Assembly: GCF_003231275.1 (NCBI RefSeq)
Contig: NZ_QKVL01000048.1
Location: 1 to 38,210 of the forward strand
Direction: 5' to 3'
DNA from: Pseudomonas huaxiensis
Lineage (GTDB): Bacteria; Pseudomonadota; Gammaproteobacteria; Pseudomonadales; Pseudomonadaceae
Length of the DNA stretch: 38,210 nt
In this document: piece after piece, positions 1 through 7,958 of the stretch
Layout of the letters: each line of letters begins with the position of its first letter
Position numbering within the stretch: position 1 is the first letter of the stretch
Position numbers and translations under genes: made by a program
Notes under the pieces: model-generated
What the model saw: only the letters and a program-made list of their open reading frames with translations
The model's database searches: none
Told to the model about the DNA's origin: nothing

Positions 1-564
1 CGGCTCCAGGTGCGGCGCCACCAGCATCATGACCTGATACACGACGATCCCCACTTCCGCATCCTTGGCCAGCACGCGCTGGTAATCCAGCGAGAACAGC
101 AGCGTCAGGGTGATCTGTTCCACCAACTGCCCCAACGCGCGGGTGTCGCTGGTTATCTGGCCCTGCGCCTTGAGGCTGGCCAGCAGCGCGGCGAGGGTGC
201 GCTTGAGGGCGTTGAGCAGGCTGCGCATGTCCCGGGCCAGTTTCGGCAGGCGGCCGGTCAGGTTCGACAGGTCCTGGAACAGGAAGCGGTACTGCGCCAT
301 GCGCTCGACGATCAGGTGCAGGAACAACCAGTAGTCCTCGGCATCCAGGCGCACTTCGAGCGGCGGGTCGAGCAGCGGCGTCAGTTCTTCCGCGAAGCGT
401 TCGAACAGCCCCAGCACCAGCGGCTCCTTGCCGTGGAAGTGGTAGTACAGGTTGCCAGGGCTGATGCCCAGTTCGTTGGCGATTTCCAGTGTCGAGACGT
501 TCGGTTCGCCCTGCTGGTTGAACAGGTGCAGGGCGCATTCGAGGATGCGGTCGCGGGTCTTCAT
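1..564 (-). CDS. phaD: PhaD, TetR-family PHA regulator (3' end cut by window edge)
   Basis: This is the TetR-like regulator that closes the medium-chain PHA cluster; in P. putida PhaD activates the pha promoters. The start is the ATG at 562-564, with GAGGA five bases upstream. The reading frame stays open to base 1, giving 188 codons without a stop, so only about 15-20 C-terminal residues are missing compared with the usual length of about 204. Residues 1-50 form the TetR helix-turn-helix, including the segment STLEIANELGISPGNLYYHF that is typical of the family. The remainder is the helical ligand-binding and dimerisation domain. It starts 13 bp after the phaC2 stop, so it is most likely co-transcribed with phaC2. 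The identification rests on close agreement with remembered PhaD sequences. Confidence 0.93.
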   Translation of the reverse strand, partial: MKTRDRILECALHLFNQQGEPNVSTLEIANELGISPGNLYYHFHGKEPLVLGLFERFAEELTPLLDPPLEVRLDAEDYWLFLHLIVERMAQYRFLFQDLSNLTGRLPKLARDMRSLLNALKRTLAALLASLKAQGQITSDTRALGQLVEQITLTLLFSLDYQRVLAKDAEVGIVVYQVMMLVAPHLEP

Positions 565-577
565 CCAGTCCTCGTGT

Positions 578-2260
578 TCAACGCACCAGCACGTATTTGC
601 CGGGTGCGGGGTCCATGGCCGGGTAGCTGGCGCTGCCCAGGGTTGCATCGGTTTCGCGCTGGGCGCCGGAGCGCTCCTGAATCCATGCCAGCCACAACGG
701 CCACCAACTGCCATCGGCTTTTTCGGCGTCGTAGTACCAGGCGCGCGGGTCGCTGCTCAGTTTCGGGTTGTGCACGTAATGCGACTTGGGGTTGCCTGGC
801 GGGTTGAGGATGCTCTGCACATGTCCGCTGTTGGACAGCACGAAGCGGCGGTCGCCGCCCAGCAGCAAACTTGAGCGATACACCGCGTCCCACGGCGTGA
901 TGTGGTCGTTGTTGCCGGCCACGTGGAAGCTGTCGACGGTGATCTTTTGCAGGTCGATCGGCGTGCCGCAGACTTCCAGTCCAGCCGGGCGAGTCAGCGG
1001 GTTGTACTTGAAGAAGTCCAGCAGATCGCCATGCAACGCCGCCGGCAGGCGGGCGCTGTCGTTGTTCCAGTAGAGGATGTCGAACGGCGCTGGCGCCTTG
1101 CCGAGCAGGTAGTTGTTGACGAAGTAGTTCCAGATCAGGTCGTTGGGCCGCATCCAGGCGAACACCCGGCTCATCTCGCCACCGTCGAGCACGCCCTGCT
1201 GATAGGAGCGGCGCTTGGCCGCTTCGAGAGTCTGTTCGTCGGCGAACAGGCTGGCTGGGCTGTCCAGTTGGCTGTCGAGCAGGCTGACCAGATACGTGGC
1301 GCTGTGCACCCGGCGCAGTTGCCGCTTGGCTTGCAGGTGGCCCTGCAACGCGGCCATGGTCAGGCCGCCGGCACAGGCGCCCATCAGGTTGACGTCGCGA
1401 CTGCCGGTGATCGAGCGGCAGACGTTCATGGCTTCCTCGATCGCTGCCACGTAGCTCGACAGGCCCCATTCGCGATGCCGCGGATCGGGGTTGCGCCAAC
1501 TGACGGCGAAGGTCTGCAGGCCGTTCTTGAGCATGTACTGGACGAAGCTGTTGGCCGGGCTGAGGTCGAAGATGTAGAACTTGTTGATCTGCGGCGGCAC
1601 TACCAGCATGGGCCGGGCGTACTGTTTTTCGCTCATCGGGCTGTATTGGATCAGTTCCAGCAGCTCGTTGCGAAACACCACCGCGCCCGGGGTGACGGCG
1701 AGGTTGCGCCCCACTTCGAAGGCGTCCCGGGCAACCTGGCGCGGCATGCCGTTGTTGTGCCGCAGGTCGTCGAGCAGGTGGTTCAGGCCGCGCACCAGGC
1801 TCAGCCCGCCGGAGTTGAACAGTTCCTTGATCGCCAGCGGGTTGAGCAGGGTGTTGCTCGGCGACACGGCGTCGTTGAGCAGCGAGAACAGGAAGTGCGC
1901 ACGGGCCCGGTCGTCGTCGCTCAACTGGCTTTCGTCGATCCATAGCCGGGTTTGTTTCTGCCAGCTCAGGTAGGCCTGCAGGCCGCGTCGATAGAACGGG
2001 TTATGGTTCCAGGCCGGATCGCTGAAGCGGGTATCGCGGGGATTGGGCTGGTGCGGGGTATCGCCCAGCAATACCCGGCCCAACTGGCCGCCCAGCGCCA
2101 GCAGGTGGCTGGCGGTATGAATCGGGTGACGCAGGCCATGGCGACTGACGTTGCGCAGGGTCGAGATCAGGTCGCGGCCGCGCAAGCCGGTGATCGCGCT
2201 TTGCACGTTGATATAGGTGGCGGGGGTTGGCGCCACTGCATTCACGGGTTTGTCTTTCAT
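578..2260 (-). CDS. phaC2: Class II PHA synthase 2
   Basis: This 560-residue polymerase joins medium-chain (R)-3-hydroxyacyl-CoA units into polyhydroxyalkanoate at the granule surface and releases CoA. It has the PHA-synthase alpha/beta-hydrolase fold with the lipase-like box GACAGG, which places the nucleophile at Cys296. The partner Asp452 (in NNDHITPW) and His480 (in SNSGH) are also present, so the triad is intact. The length matches class II synthases. The ATG at 2258-2260 has a GGAG about 10 bases upstream. It lies downstream of phaZ and just before phaD and is a clear paralogue of phaC1. The position after phaZ is what separates PhaC2 from PhaC1. Confidence 0.96.
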   Translation of the reverse strand: MKDKPVNAVAPTPATYINVQSAITGLRGRDLISTLRNVSRHGLRHPIHTASHLLALGGQLGRVLLGDTPHQPNPRDTRFSDPAWNHNPFYRRGLQAYLSWQKQTRLWIDESQLSDDDRARAHFLFSLLNDAVSPSNTLLNPLAIKELFNSGGLSLVRGLNHLLDDLRHNNGMPRQVARDAFEVGRNLAVTPGAVVFRNELLELIQYSPMSEKQYARPMLVVPPQINKFYIFDLSPANSFVQYMLKNGLQTFAVSWRNPDPRHREWGLSSYVAAIEEAMNVCRSITGSRDVNLMGACAGGLTMAALQGHLQAKRQLRRVHSATYLVSLLDSQLDSPASLFADEQTLEAAKRRSYQQGVLDGGEMSRVFAWMRPNDLIWNYFVNNYLLGKAPAPFDILYWNNDSARLPAALHGDLLDFFKYNPLTRPAGLEVCGTPIDLQKITVDSFHVAGNNDHITPWDAVYRSSLLLGGDRRFVLSNSGHVQSILNPPGNPKSHYVHNPKLSSDPRAWYYDAEKADGSWWPLWLAWIQERSGAQRETDATLGSASYPAMDPAPGKYVLVR

Positions 2261-2383
2261 CCGGCAACACTCCGTCGTCGAGCCATCAACAAACTGAACC
2301 TATGTAATGAGCGGTCCCCACCTCGACCAGCGCACTTGCATGTTTCGGCGCTCCTGCCAAAGGTGCAAGCGATGAGGGGCGGT

Positions 2384-3235
2384 TCAGGCGCTCGGGGCGG
2401 GCCGAGGGTGCATGACGGCGCGTTGGCGCTCCTGCTGCAGGAACTTCATGATGATCGGCGCCACAGCCTCGGCACGAGTAATCAGGAATAAATGACCATC
2501 GTCGATTATGTGTAGCTGGGCATTGGGGATTCGCCAAGCCAGCAGGCGCATATTGATCAACGGAATCAGCGGGTCGTCGTCGCCAGCCAGCACCAGGGTC
2601 GGCTGCTGGATCTTGTGCAGCCAGTGGATGCTGGTCCAGCCGAGGCCGGCGAACAACTGCCAGTAGTAGCCGAGCTTGCCCGAAGACCGCACCTTGGACG
2701 CGTGGGACAGCGCCAGGTCCGGGTCACGGCGGAAGGCGCCGCCATAGATTTCCGGGGCGATGCGGATCACGTGGGAGGGCTGTACGTAGCGTCGCGGACT
2801 GGCCATCAACCACAACACCTTGGGCTTGCCCGGGACCATCACCGCACCGGCGGCGGTGGCGGCCAGCACCAGTTTCTTGCAGCGCTCGGGATAATCATGG
2901 GCGAACTGCTGGGCCAGAGCTCCGCCCCAGGACACGCCGATGACATTGACCTGGCCGTAGTCCAGGTAATCGAGCATGCGCGCGGTCAGTTTGGCCAGGC
3001 CGGGAAACCGGTAGGGGTGGCGCGGCGTCGACGAACCGCCCACGCCGGGCACATCGAAAGCGATGACTTCAAGATCGGGGTCCAGCGCCTGGACGAACGG
3101 AAACACCAGCTCCAGGTTGGCGCCGATGCCATTGAACACCAGCAAGGGCGTCAAGTGCGGCTTGCCGGGGCGAACCGCGGTGCGGATGGTCTGGCCATCC
3201 AGGTCGACGGTTCGGAAGATGTACGGTTGCGGCAT
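2384..3235 (-). CDS. phaZ: Intracellular medium-chain PHA depolymerase
   Basis: This 283-residue alpha/beta hydrolase degrades stored medium-chain PHA to hydroxyacids when carbon is short. The catalytic triad can be read directly: Ser102 in the pentapeptide GVSWG, Asp221 in the GDDDP turn and His248 in DDGHLF. These positions agree with those described for Pseudomonas PhaZ. The N-terminal part carries the oxyanion-hole segment FNGIGAN. There is no signal peptide, as expected for an intracellular granule enzyme. It sits between phaC1 and phaC2, with a GC-rich hairpin separating it from phaC1, so it may be transcribed partly on its own. A 123 bp gap with no evident gene separates it from phaC2. 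Confidence 0.96.
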   Translation of the reverse strand: MPQPYIFRTVDLDGQTIRTAVRPGKPHLTPLLVFNGIGANLELVFPFVQALDPDLEVIAFDVPGVGGSSTPRHPYRFPGLAKLTARMLDYLDYGQVNVIGVSWGGALAQQFAHDYPERCKKLVLAATAAGAVMVPGKPKVLWLMASPRRYVQPSHVIRIAPEIYGGAFRRDPDLALSHASKVRSSGKLGYYWQLFAGLGWTSIHWLHKIQQPTLVLAGDDDPLIPLINMRLLAWRIPNAQLHIIDDGHLFLITRAEAVAPIIMKFLQQERQRAVMHPRPAPSA

Positions 3236-3258
3236 GCGCGGGCCCTGTTAGCGGTAAA

Positions 3259-3285
3259 GCGCCGCCCACTTAAGGCGGGCGGCGC
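3259..3285 (-). terminator. Hairpin between phaC1 and phaZ
   Basis: A perfect 9-bp inverted repeat (GCGCCGCCC / GGGCGGCGC, 9-base loop) begins 8 bases after the phaC1 stop codon. On the minus strand it is followed by TTTACC, so the T-tract is short. It could act as a leaky terminator or an mRNA stabiliser that lowers phaZ and phaC2 expression relative to phaC1. Only the inverted repeat is directly seen; the function is inferred. Confidence 0.65.
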
Positions 3286-3293
3286 GACGGATT

Positions 3294-4973
3294 TCAACGT
3301 TCGTGAACATAGGTGCCCGGCGCTGCTTCGCCTGCCGGGTAGGCTTTGTTGCCGAGGGTGGTCGGCGACTTCTTCAGTTCACCGGAGCGCTCGGCCAGCC
3401 AGGTCTGCCAGTACAGCCACCAGGAATCGGTGTGCTTGTTGGAGTTTTCCTGCCAGTGGTCGGCATCGGCCGGCATCTCGCTGCTGGTCATGTAGCGCGC
3501 CTTGGGGTTGCCCGGCGGGTTGAGGATGCTCTGGATGTGCCCACTGTTGGACAGCAGGAACTCGACGTTGCCGCCGAACAGTTGCGCCGACTTGTAGCAG
3601 GACTTCCACGGGGTGATGTGGTCGTTGGTGCCGGCCACGCAGAAGATGTCGGTGGTGACCTGCTTGAGGTCGATCGGCGTGCCGCAGACTTCCAGAGCGT
3701 CGGCGCGCACCAGCGGGTTGTTCTTGAACATCTCGATCAGGTCGCCGTGGAAGGCGGCCGGCAGGCGCGTGGTGTCATTGTTCCAGAACAGGATGTCGAA
3801 CACCGGCGGCTCGTTACCCAGCCGGTAGTTGTTGACCCAGTAGTTCCAGATCAGGTCGTTGGGCCGCATCCAGGCGAACACCTTCGCCATGTCGCGGCCT
3901 TCCAGCACCCCGGCCTGGTAGGAATGGCGCTTGGCGGCTTCGAGGGTCTGTTCGTCGACGAACAGCGCGACCTGGGTGTCGAGGGTGGTGTCGAGCACGC
4001 TCACCAGCAAGGTCATGGCGTTGACCTTTTTCTCGCCCAGCGCGGCGTAGTGGCCGACCAGCGCGGTGCAGGTAATGCCGCCGGAGCAGGCGCCGAGCAT
4101 GTTCAGGTCTTTGCTGCCGGTAATCGCCAGCACCACGTCGACGGCTTCTTTCAGGGCGTCGATGTAGGTGGACAGGCCCCATTCGCGCTGAGCCTTGGTC
4201 GGGTTGCGCCAACTGACGATAAAGGTCTGTACGGTGGAGCGCAGGCAGAAGCGCGCCAGGCTTTTTTCCGGGCTGAGGTCGAAGACGTAAAATTTGTTGA
4301 TCTGCGGTGGCACCACCAGCAGCGGCTTCTCGTGCACCTGTTCGGTGATCGGGCTGTACTGGATCAGTTCCAGCACGTCGTTGCGATAGACCACCGAGCC
4401 TTCGCTGGTACCGAGGTTCTTGCCGACCTCGAAGGCGTCCATGTTGACCTGGCTGGGCATGCCGCCGTTGTGCACCATGTCCTTGGCCAGGTTGGAGAGG
4501 CCGTCGAGCAGGCTCTTGCCGCCGGTTTCGAAGAAGCGTTTGACCGCTGCCGGGTTTGCCGCGCTGTTGGTCGGCGCCATGGCTTCGGTCATCAGGTTGA
4601 TGACGAAGTGGGCGCGGCTGATATCGGTGGGCGACAGGTTGCTGTCGCCGATCCAGTCATGCAACTCCTTGCGCCAGGCCAGGTAGGTTTGCAGGTAGCG
4701 GCGGTACAGCGGGTTCTGGCTCCAGGCCGGATCAGCGAAGCGACGGTCGTCGCCTTCGGGTTGCAGGCTGGACTTTCCGAAAATCACGTCCTTCAGCTCC
4801 ATGCCGAAGTGGGCGACGTGCTTGGCGCTGTGCAGCGGTTGCCGGATGGCCTGGCGAAGCACCATCCGAGCAGAAGTCAGCAAATCCTTGCGGCGCAAGC
4901 CTATGACCGGGTTCAGACCCAGAGTGTTTTCCGAGGCTTGGCGCTGCAGGTCATCGTTATTCTTGTTACTCAT
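3294..4973 (-). CDS. phaC1: Class II PHA synthase 1
   Basis: This is the first and usually main synthase of the PHA cluster, 559 residues long. The lipase-like box GACSGG places the catalytic cysteine at residue 296, and Asp451 (TNDHITPW) and His479 (SNSGH) complete the triad, at the numbering known from P. aeruginosa PhaC1. The ATG at 4971-4973 is preceded by GGAG. The opening codons carry an A-rich AACAAGAA motif that could bind Hfq/Crc, and a sigma-54-like promoter lies about 220 bp upstream; both are listed separately. It is followed by a hairpin and then phaZ. Granule-associated and cytoplasmic; substrate (R)-3-hydroxyacyl-CoA made from beta-oxidation or fatty acid synthesis. Confidence 0.97.
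   Translation of the reverse strand: MSNKNNDDLQRQASENTLGLNPVIGLRRKDLLTSARMVLRQAIRQPLHSAKHVAHFGMELKDVIFGKSSLQPEGDDRRFADPAWSQNPLYRRYLQTYLAWRKELHDWIGDSNLSPTDISRAHFVINLMTEAMAPTNSAANPAAVKRFFETGGKSLLDGLSNLAKDMVHNGGMPSQVNMDAFEVGKNLGTSEGSVVYRNDVLELIQYSPITEQVHEKPLLVVPPQINKFYVFDLSPEKSLARFCLRSTVQTFIVSWRNPTKAQREWGLSTYIDALKEAVDVVLAITGSKDLNMLGACSGGITCTALVGHYAALGEKKVNAMTLLVSVLDTTLDTQVALFVDEQTLEAAKRHSYQAGVLEGRDMAKVFAWMRPNDLIWNYWVNNYRLGNEPPVFDILFWNNDTTRLPAAFHGDLIEMFKNNPLVRADALEVCGTPIDLKQVTTDIFCVAGTNDHITPWKSCYKSAQLFGGNVEFLLSNSGHIQSILNPPGNPKARYMTSSEMPADADHWQENSNKHTDSWWLYWQTWLAERSGELKKSPTTLGNKAYPAGEAAPGTYVHER
4960..4967 (-). promoter_or_regulatory. Candidate Hfq/Crc (catabolite repression) motif in phaC1 start region
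   Basis: Codons 3-5 of phaC1 read AACAAGAA on the mRNA, an exact AAnAAnAA match to the A-rich motif recognised by Hfq with Crc in pseudomonads. It lies immediately after the start codon, where it could block initiation. Crc control of phaC1 translation has been reported for P. putida. The match is seen; the binding is inferred. Confidence 0.5.
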
Positions 4974-5192
4974 CTACGACGCTCCGTTGTCCTGAGACGA
5001 GTACCGGCTCGGCTGTTGGCGTTACACAGACGAAGCCCCGGTACTGCTGCTCGGGTGACCAGTGATAACGAATTGCGGTCCTGCGGCCGGATGTGAGCGA
5101 CGATGAGCCGTGCGGGTTTTTCTGCGTGAGAAGACTGCCTGCTTTCGCTCGCGACCTCTACATACCAGCCTGTTCCCTGCCCTGTTGCCGAT

Positions 5193-5207
5193 GCAGAGAA
5201 CTTGCCA
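5193..5207 (-). promoter_or_regulatory. Candidate sigma-54 (-24/-12) promoter for phaC1
   Basis: The minus strand reads TGGCAAGTTCTCTGC. It matches 9 of the 11 informative positions of the RpoN consensus TGGCACG-N4-TTGC, and both the GG (-24) and GC (-12) are correctly spaced. Transcription would start near 5181, giving a leader of about 200 bases before phaC1. A sigma-54-like site upstream of phaC1 and RpoN dependence of PHA synthesis have been described in P. aeruginosa. No activator site was identified. Confidence 0.5.
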
Positions 5208-5244
5208 GATCCATTGGTTACCCGACTTTCCAGTTATGCGCAAG

Positions 5245-5263
5245 CCGGCCAGACGCTGGCCGG
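5245..5263. repeat. Perfect inverted repeat upstream of phaC1
   Basis: CCGGCCA, a 5-base spacer and TGGCCGG form a perfect 7-bp dyad. It lies about 40 bp upstream of the sigma-54-like element and about 60 bp downstream of the DUF971 stop. It could be an operator (for example for PhaD) or a weak terminator for the DUF971 gene. There is no T-tract, so the operator reading is slightly preferred. Confidence 0.4.
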
Positions 5264-5324
5264 TGCCAGAGGCATTCAAGCAGATCGAATTAGAAAATGC
5301 GCTCTAAAACAGGAGAGTGCCGGA

Positions 5325-5702
5325 CTAGAGCATCAGCTTGATGACAGATTCGGAGGGGTCGCGAGATTTGCCGGCGGCGGCGAGCTCCTGCAGATAGTCG
5401 GACCAGAGTTCTTCCTGGCGCAGGCAGAGTTGCTCAAGGTATTCCCAGGTGAACAGGCCGCTGTCATGGCCGTCGTCGAAGGTCAGTTTCAGTGCGTACT
5501 GACCGGCCGGTTCGATCTTGCTCAGGCCGACGTTGATCTTGCCAAATTGCAGGATGGGATTGCCGTGGCCCTGGACCTCGGCGGAGGGGGAATGCACCCG
5601 CAGGAATTCGGCGGGCAGGTTGTAGACCTCATCGGGACCGTAGGTCAGCGACAGGGTCTTCGACGCTTTGCGAAGGTTGATGGCGGTAGGCAGACGGGAC
5701 AT
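5325..5702 (-). CDS. DUF971 protein (gamma-butyrobetaine hydroxylase-like N-terminal domain)
   Basis: A 125-residue single-domain protein of the DUF971 family. The pattern LTYGPDEVYNLPAEFLRVHS near residue 20 and the central TFDDGHDSGLFTWEYL segment are characteristic. The same domain forms the N-terminus of gamma-butyrobetaine hydroxylases and is found in some iron-sulfur assembly factors, but this gene encodes only the domain. Its function is not established. The start has an ideal AAGGAG. It follows hslU on the same strand after an 89-bp gap containing a CAAGCTGCAAG-type inverted repeat. Its position between hslVU and phaC1 is the usual one in pseudomonads. Confidence 0.88.
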   Translation of the reverse strand: MSRLPTAINLRKASKTLSLTYGPDEVYNLPAEFLRVHSPSAEVQGHGNPILQFGKINVGLSKIEPAGQYALKLTFDDGHDSGLFTWEYLEQLCLRQEELWSDYLQELAAAGKSRDPSESVIKLML

Positions 5703-5732
5703 AAAAACTCCTTGGCTATAGGCCTCAAGCTA

Positions 5733-5768
5733 CAAGCTGCAAGCGGATCACGTCCAGCTTGCAGCTTG
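5733..5768. repeat. CAAGCTGCAAG-type inverted repeat downstream of hslU
   Basis: A perfect 12-bp stem (CAAGCTGCAAGC / GCTTGCAGCTTG) with a 12-base loop lies in the hslU-DUF971 gap, with further imperfect copies on either side. Similar elements occur near 32788-32853 and 35048-35127, so this is a dispersed family. It could end or stabilise the hslVU transcript. No strong T-run follows. Confidence 0.65.
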
Positions 5769-5791
5769 AGGCTTGATACTTGCGGCTGCCG

Positions 5792-7126
5792 TCAGAGAAT
5801 GTAGCGCGACAGGTCTTCGTTCTGCGCCAGCTCGCCGAGGTGGCTGTTGACGTACTCGGCGTCGATGCGGATCGGCGTTTCGCTGTGGGCGCTGGCCAGG
5901 TCGCCGGCGCTGAACGACACCTCTTCGAGCAGACGCTCAAGCAGGGTGTGCAGACGACGGGCACCGATGTTCTCGGTCTTCTCGTTGACCTGCCAGGCAA
6001 TCTCGGCCAGGCGCTTGATGCCTTCGGCGGCGAACTCGATGTTCAGGCCTTCGGTCTTCAGCAACTCGCGGTACTGCTCGGTGAGCGAGGCATGCGGTTC
6101 GCTGAGGATGCGCTCGAAGTCTTCCGGGGTCAGCGCCTTGAGTTCGACGCGGATCGGCAGACGGCCTTGCAGCTCGGGCACCAGGTCGCTCGGTTTGCTC
6201 AGGTGGAAGGCACCGGAGGCGATGAACAGGATGTGGTCGGTCTTGACCATGCCCAGCTTGGTGTTGACGGTGCAGCCTTCGATCAGCGGCAGCAGGTCGC
6301 GCTGCACGCCTTCGCGGGACACATCGGCGCCGCCGACGTTGCCGCGCTTGGCTACCTTGTCGATTTCGTCGATGAACACGATGCCGTGCTGCTCGACCGC
6401 TTCCAGGGCCTTGGCCTTGAGTTCTTCCTCGTTGACCAGGCGCCCGGCTTCTTCGTCACGGACCAGCTTGAGCGCTTCCTTGACCTTGAGCTTGCGGCTC
6501 TTGCGCTTGCCCTTGCCCATGTTGGCGAACAGGCTCTGCAACTGGTTGGTCATCTCTTCCATGCCCGGCGGGGCGGAAATGTCGACGCCGGCGGACTCGG
6601 CAACTTCGATCTCGATTTCCTTGTCGTCCAGCTGGCCTTCGCGCAGGCGCTTGCGGAACAACTGGCGGGTGTTCGAATCGGCTGGTGCCGGATCATCGTT
6701 GAAACCGGCACGGGCCGGTGGCAGCAGGGCGTCGAGGATACGGTCCTCGGCGGCGTCTTCGGCGCGGTGGCGCACGCGAATGATTTCCTGCTCGCGAAGC
6801 ATCTTGATCGCGGCATCGGCGAGGTCGCGGATGATCGACTCGACGTCACGGCCGACATAGCCGACTTCGGTGAACTTGGTCGCTTCGACCTTGATGAACG
6901 GCGCATTGGCCAGCTTGGCCAGACGACGGGCGATTTCGGTTTTACCAACGCCGGTCGGGCCAATCATCAGGATGTTTTTCGGGGTCACTTCGACGCGCAG
7001 TTCGGCGGGCAGTTGCATGCGGCGCCAGCGGTTGCGCAGGGCGATGGCAACGGCGCGCTTGGCGTCGTCCTGGCCAATGATGTGACGGTTGAGTTCGTGA
7101 ACGATCTCGCGGGGGGTCATGGACAT
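5792..7126 (-). CDS. hslU: HslU, ATPase subunit of the HslVU protease
   Basis: This 444-residue AAA+ unfoldase (ClpY) recognises, unfolds and feeds substrates into the HslV peptidase; it acts in the cytoplasm as hexameric rings. Walker A is GPTGVGKT at residues 56-63 and Walker B is VFIDEID at 250-256. The central GYVG pore loop (residues 89-92) grips substrate. The inserted I domain spans roughly residues 110-240. The C-terminus ends in DLSRYIL, the tail that inserts into HslV and activates it. Length and the N-terminus MSMTPREIV match the family. It lies 75 bp downstream of hslV, with a terminator-like hairpin in that gap. Confidence 0.98.
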   Translation of the reverse strand: MSMTPREIVHELNRHIIGQDDAKRAVAIALRNRWRRMQLPAELRVEVTPKNILMIGPTGVGKTEIARRLAKLANAPFIKVEATKFTEVGYVGRDVESIIRDLADAAIKMLREQEIIRVRHRAEDAAEDRILDALLPPARAGFNDDPAPADSNTRQLFRKRLREGQLDDKEIEIEVAESAGVDISAPPGMEEMTNQLQSLFANMGKGKRKSRKLKVKEALKLVRDEEAGRLVNEEELKAKALEAVEQHGIVFIDEIDKVAKRGNVGGADVSREGVQRDLLPLIEGCTVNTKLGMVKTDHILFIASGAFHLSKPSDLVPELQGRLPIRVELKALTPEDFERILSEPHASLTEQYRELLKTEGLNIEFAAEGIKRLAEIAWQVNEKTENIGARRLHTLLERLLEEVSFSAGDLASAHSETPIRIDAEYVNSHLGELAQNEDLSRYIL

Positions 7127-7166
7127 GGTAGTGGTCGTCCCTTGGCGGTGAAATCAGCGTGGAAAA

Positions 7167-7187
7167 GCCCGGTGGTCGTCACCGGGC
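7167..7187 (-). terminator. Terminator-like hairpin between hslV and hslU
   Basis: A perfect 8-bp stem (GCCCGGTG / CACCGGGC) with a 5-base loop is followed on the minus strand by TTTT. It lies entirely in the 75-bp hslV-hslU gap. It could attenuate transcription into hslU or protect the hslV mRNA 3' end. Four Ts make it weaker than a classical terminator. Confidence 0.5.
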
Positions 7188-7201
7188 GCCAGAACAGCTG
7201 A

Positions 7202-7732
7202 TTACTCGGCCAGGTCCTGCTCCTCGATGGTCAGGTTGTGGTTGGTGAACACGCAGATGTCACCGGCGATATTCAGAGCGGTCTCGGTGATTTCCCGGGC
7301 CGACAGATCGGTCTTGTTCAGCAGGGCGCGGGCCGCGGCCTGGGCGAAGCCGCCACCAGAGCCCATGGCGATCAGGCCGTCCTCGGGTTCGACCACGTCA
7401 CCGTTGCCGGTGATGATCAGCGAGGCGTCCTTGTTGGCGACCGCGAGCATGGCTTCCAGGCGGCTCAGGGAACGGTCGGTACGCCATTCCTTGGCCAGCT
7501 CGACGGCGGCGCGGACCAGATGGCCCTGGTGTTTCTCAAGTTGGCCTTCAAAGCGCTCAAACAGAGTGAAGGCATCGGCGGTGGCGCCGGCGAAACCGGC
7601 GATGACCTGGCCGTGGTACAGGCGGCGCACTTTCTTGGCGTTGCCTTTCATCACGGTGTTGCCGAGGGAAACCTGGCCGTCGCCGCCCATGACGACTTTG
7701 CCGTGGCGACGAACTGAAACGATGGTGGTCAA
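7202..7732 (-). CDS. hslV: HslV, peptidase subunit of the HslVU protease
   Basis: This 176-residue threonine peptidase (ClpQ) forms the double-hexamer proteolytic core of HslVU. It has the proteasome beta-subunit fold. After removal of the first residue, Thr2 of TTIVSVRR is the N-terminal nucleophile. The conserved segments MGGDGQVSLGNTVMKG and GSGGGFAQAAARAL are present. The start codon is TTG (7730-7732), set by the required N-terminal Thr and by GGAG eight bases upstream. A near-consensus sigma-32 promoter lies about 45 bp upstream. It is the first gene of the hslVU unit; a REP pair separates it from pyrC'. Confidence 0.98.
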   Translation of the reverse strand: MTTIVSVRRHGKVVMGGDGQVSLGNTVMKGNAKKVRRLYHGQVIAGFAGATADAFTLFERFEGQLEKHQGHLVRAAVELAKEWRTDRSLSRLEAMLAVANKDASLIITGNGDVVEPEDGLIAMGSGGGFAQAAARALLNKTDLSAREITETALNIAGDICVFTNHNLTIEEQDLAE

Positions 7733-7776
7733 GGGAGAGTCTCCACGCAGCGGGGCGAAAATGCCTGTGCAGACTC

Positions 7777-7804
7777 ATATGGGGGTGGGGGGAAATATTT
7801 CAAC
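7777..7804 (-). promoter_or_regulatory. Sigma-32 heat-shock promoter of hslVU
   Basis: On the minus strand GTTGAAA (7798-7804) is followed after 13 bases by CCCCATAT (7777-7784). The consensus for RpoH promoters is CTTGAAA, 11-16 bases, CCCCATnT, so this is an almost perfect match. Transcription should start near 7770, about 40 bases before the hslV start. Heat-shock control of hslVU is established in E. coli. Confidence 0.85.
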
Positions 7805-7860
7805 CGTGGGGGACGGGCGGTGCGACCTTGGTCGCACTTCGTGCTTCGCACACCCCCCCC

Positions 7861-7930
7861 TGTAGGAGCGAGCTCGCTCGCGATAGCGTACCGGCATCTT
7901 TGTGCTATCGCGAGCAAGCTCGCTCCTACA
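7861..7930. repeat. Paired REP element (REPIN), family 1
   Basis: Two 27-base arms, 7861-7887 and 7904-7930, are inverted copies that agree at 26 of 27 positions and flank a 16-base loop. The core is GTAGGAGCGAGCtyGCTCGCGAT, cut here for length, the common REP family of P. fluorescens-type genomes. It sits between pyrC' and hslV. It may insulate the two transcripts and is a mark of RAYT-mobilised sequences; no RAYT gene is in the window. Confidence 0.88.
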
Positions 7931-7958
7931 AGGGGAGGTGGGAGGGGGGAGGGTGCAA

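Larger units (their letters stand above)
4974..5324. other. Intergenic region upstream of phaC1
   Basis: These 351 bases separate phaC1 from the DUF971 gene and contain no credible gene; short open frames here lack coding character. The region holds the phaC1 control region: a sigma-54-like element at 5193-5207 and a perfect inverted repeat at 5245-5263, each listed separately. No convincing sigma-70 promoter was found. Confidence 0.6.

Noticed and set aside
5780..7201. Long open frame on the plus strand opposite hslU
   Set aside because: hslU on the minus strand is unmistakable; the plus-strand product is low-complexity and matches nothing.
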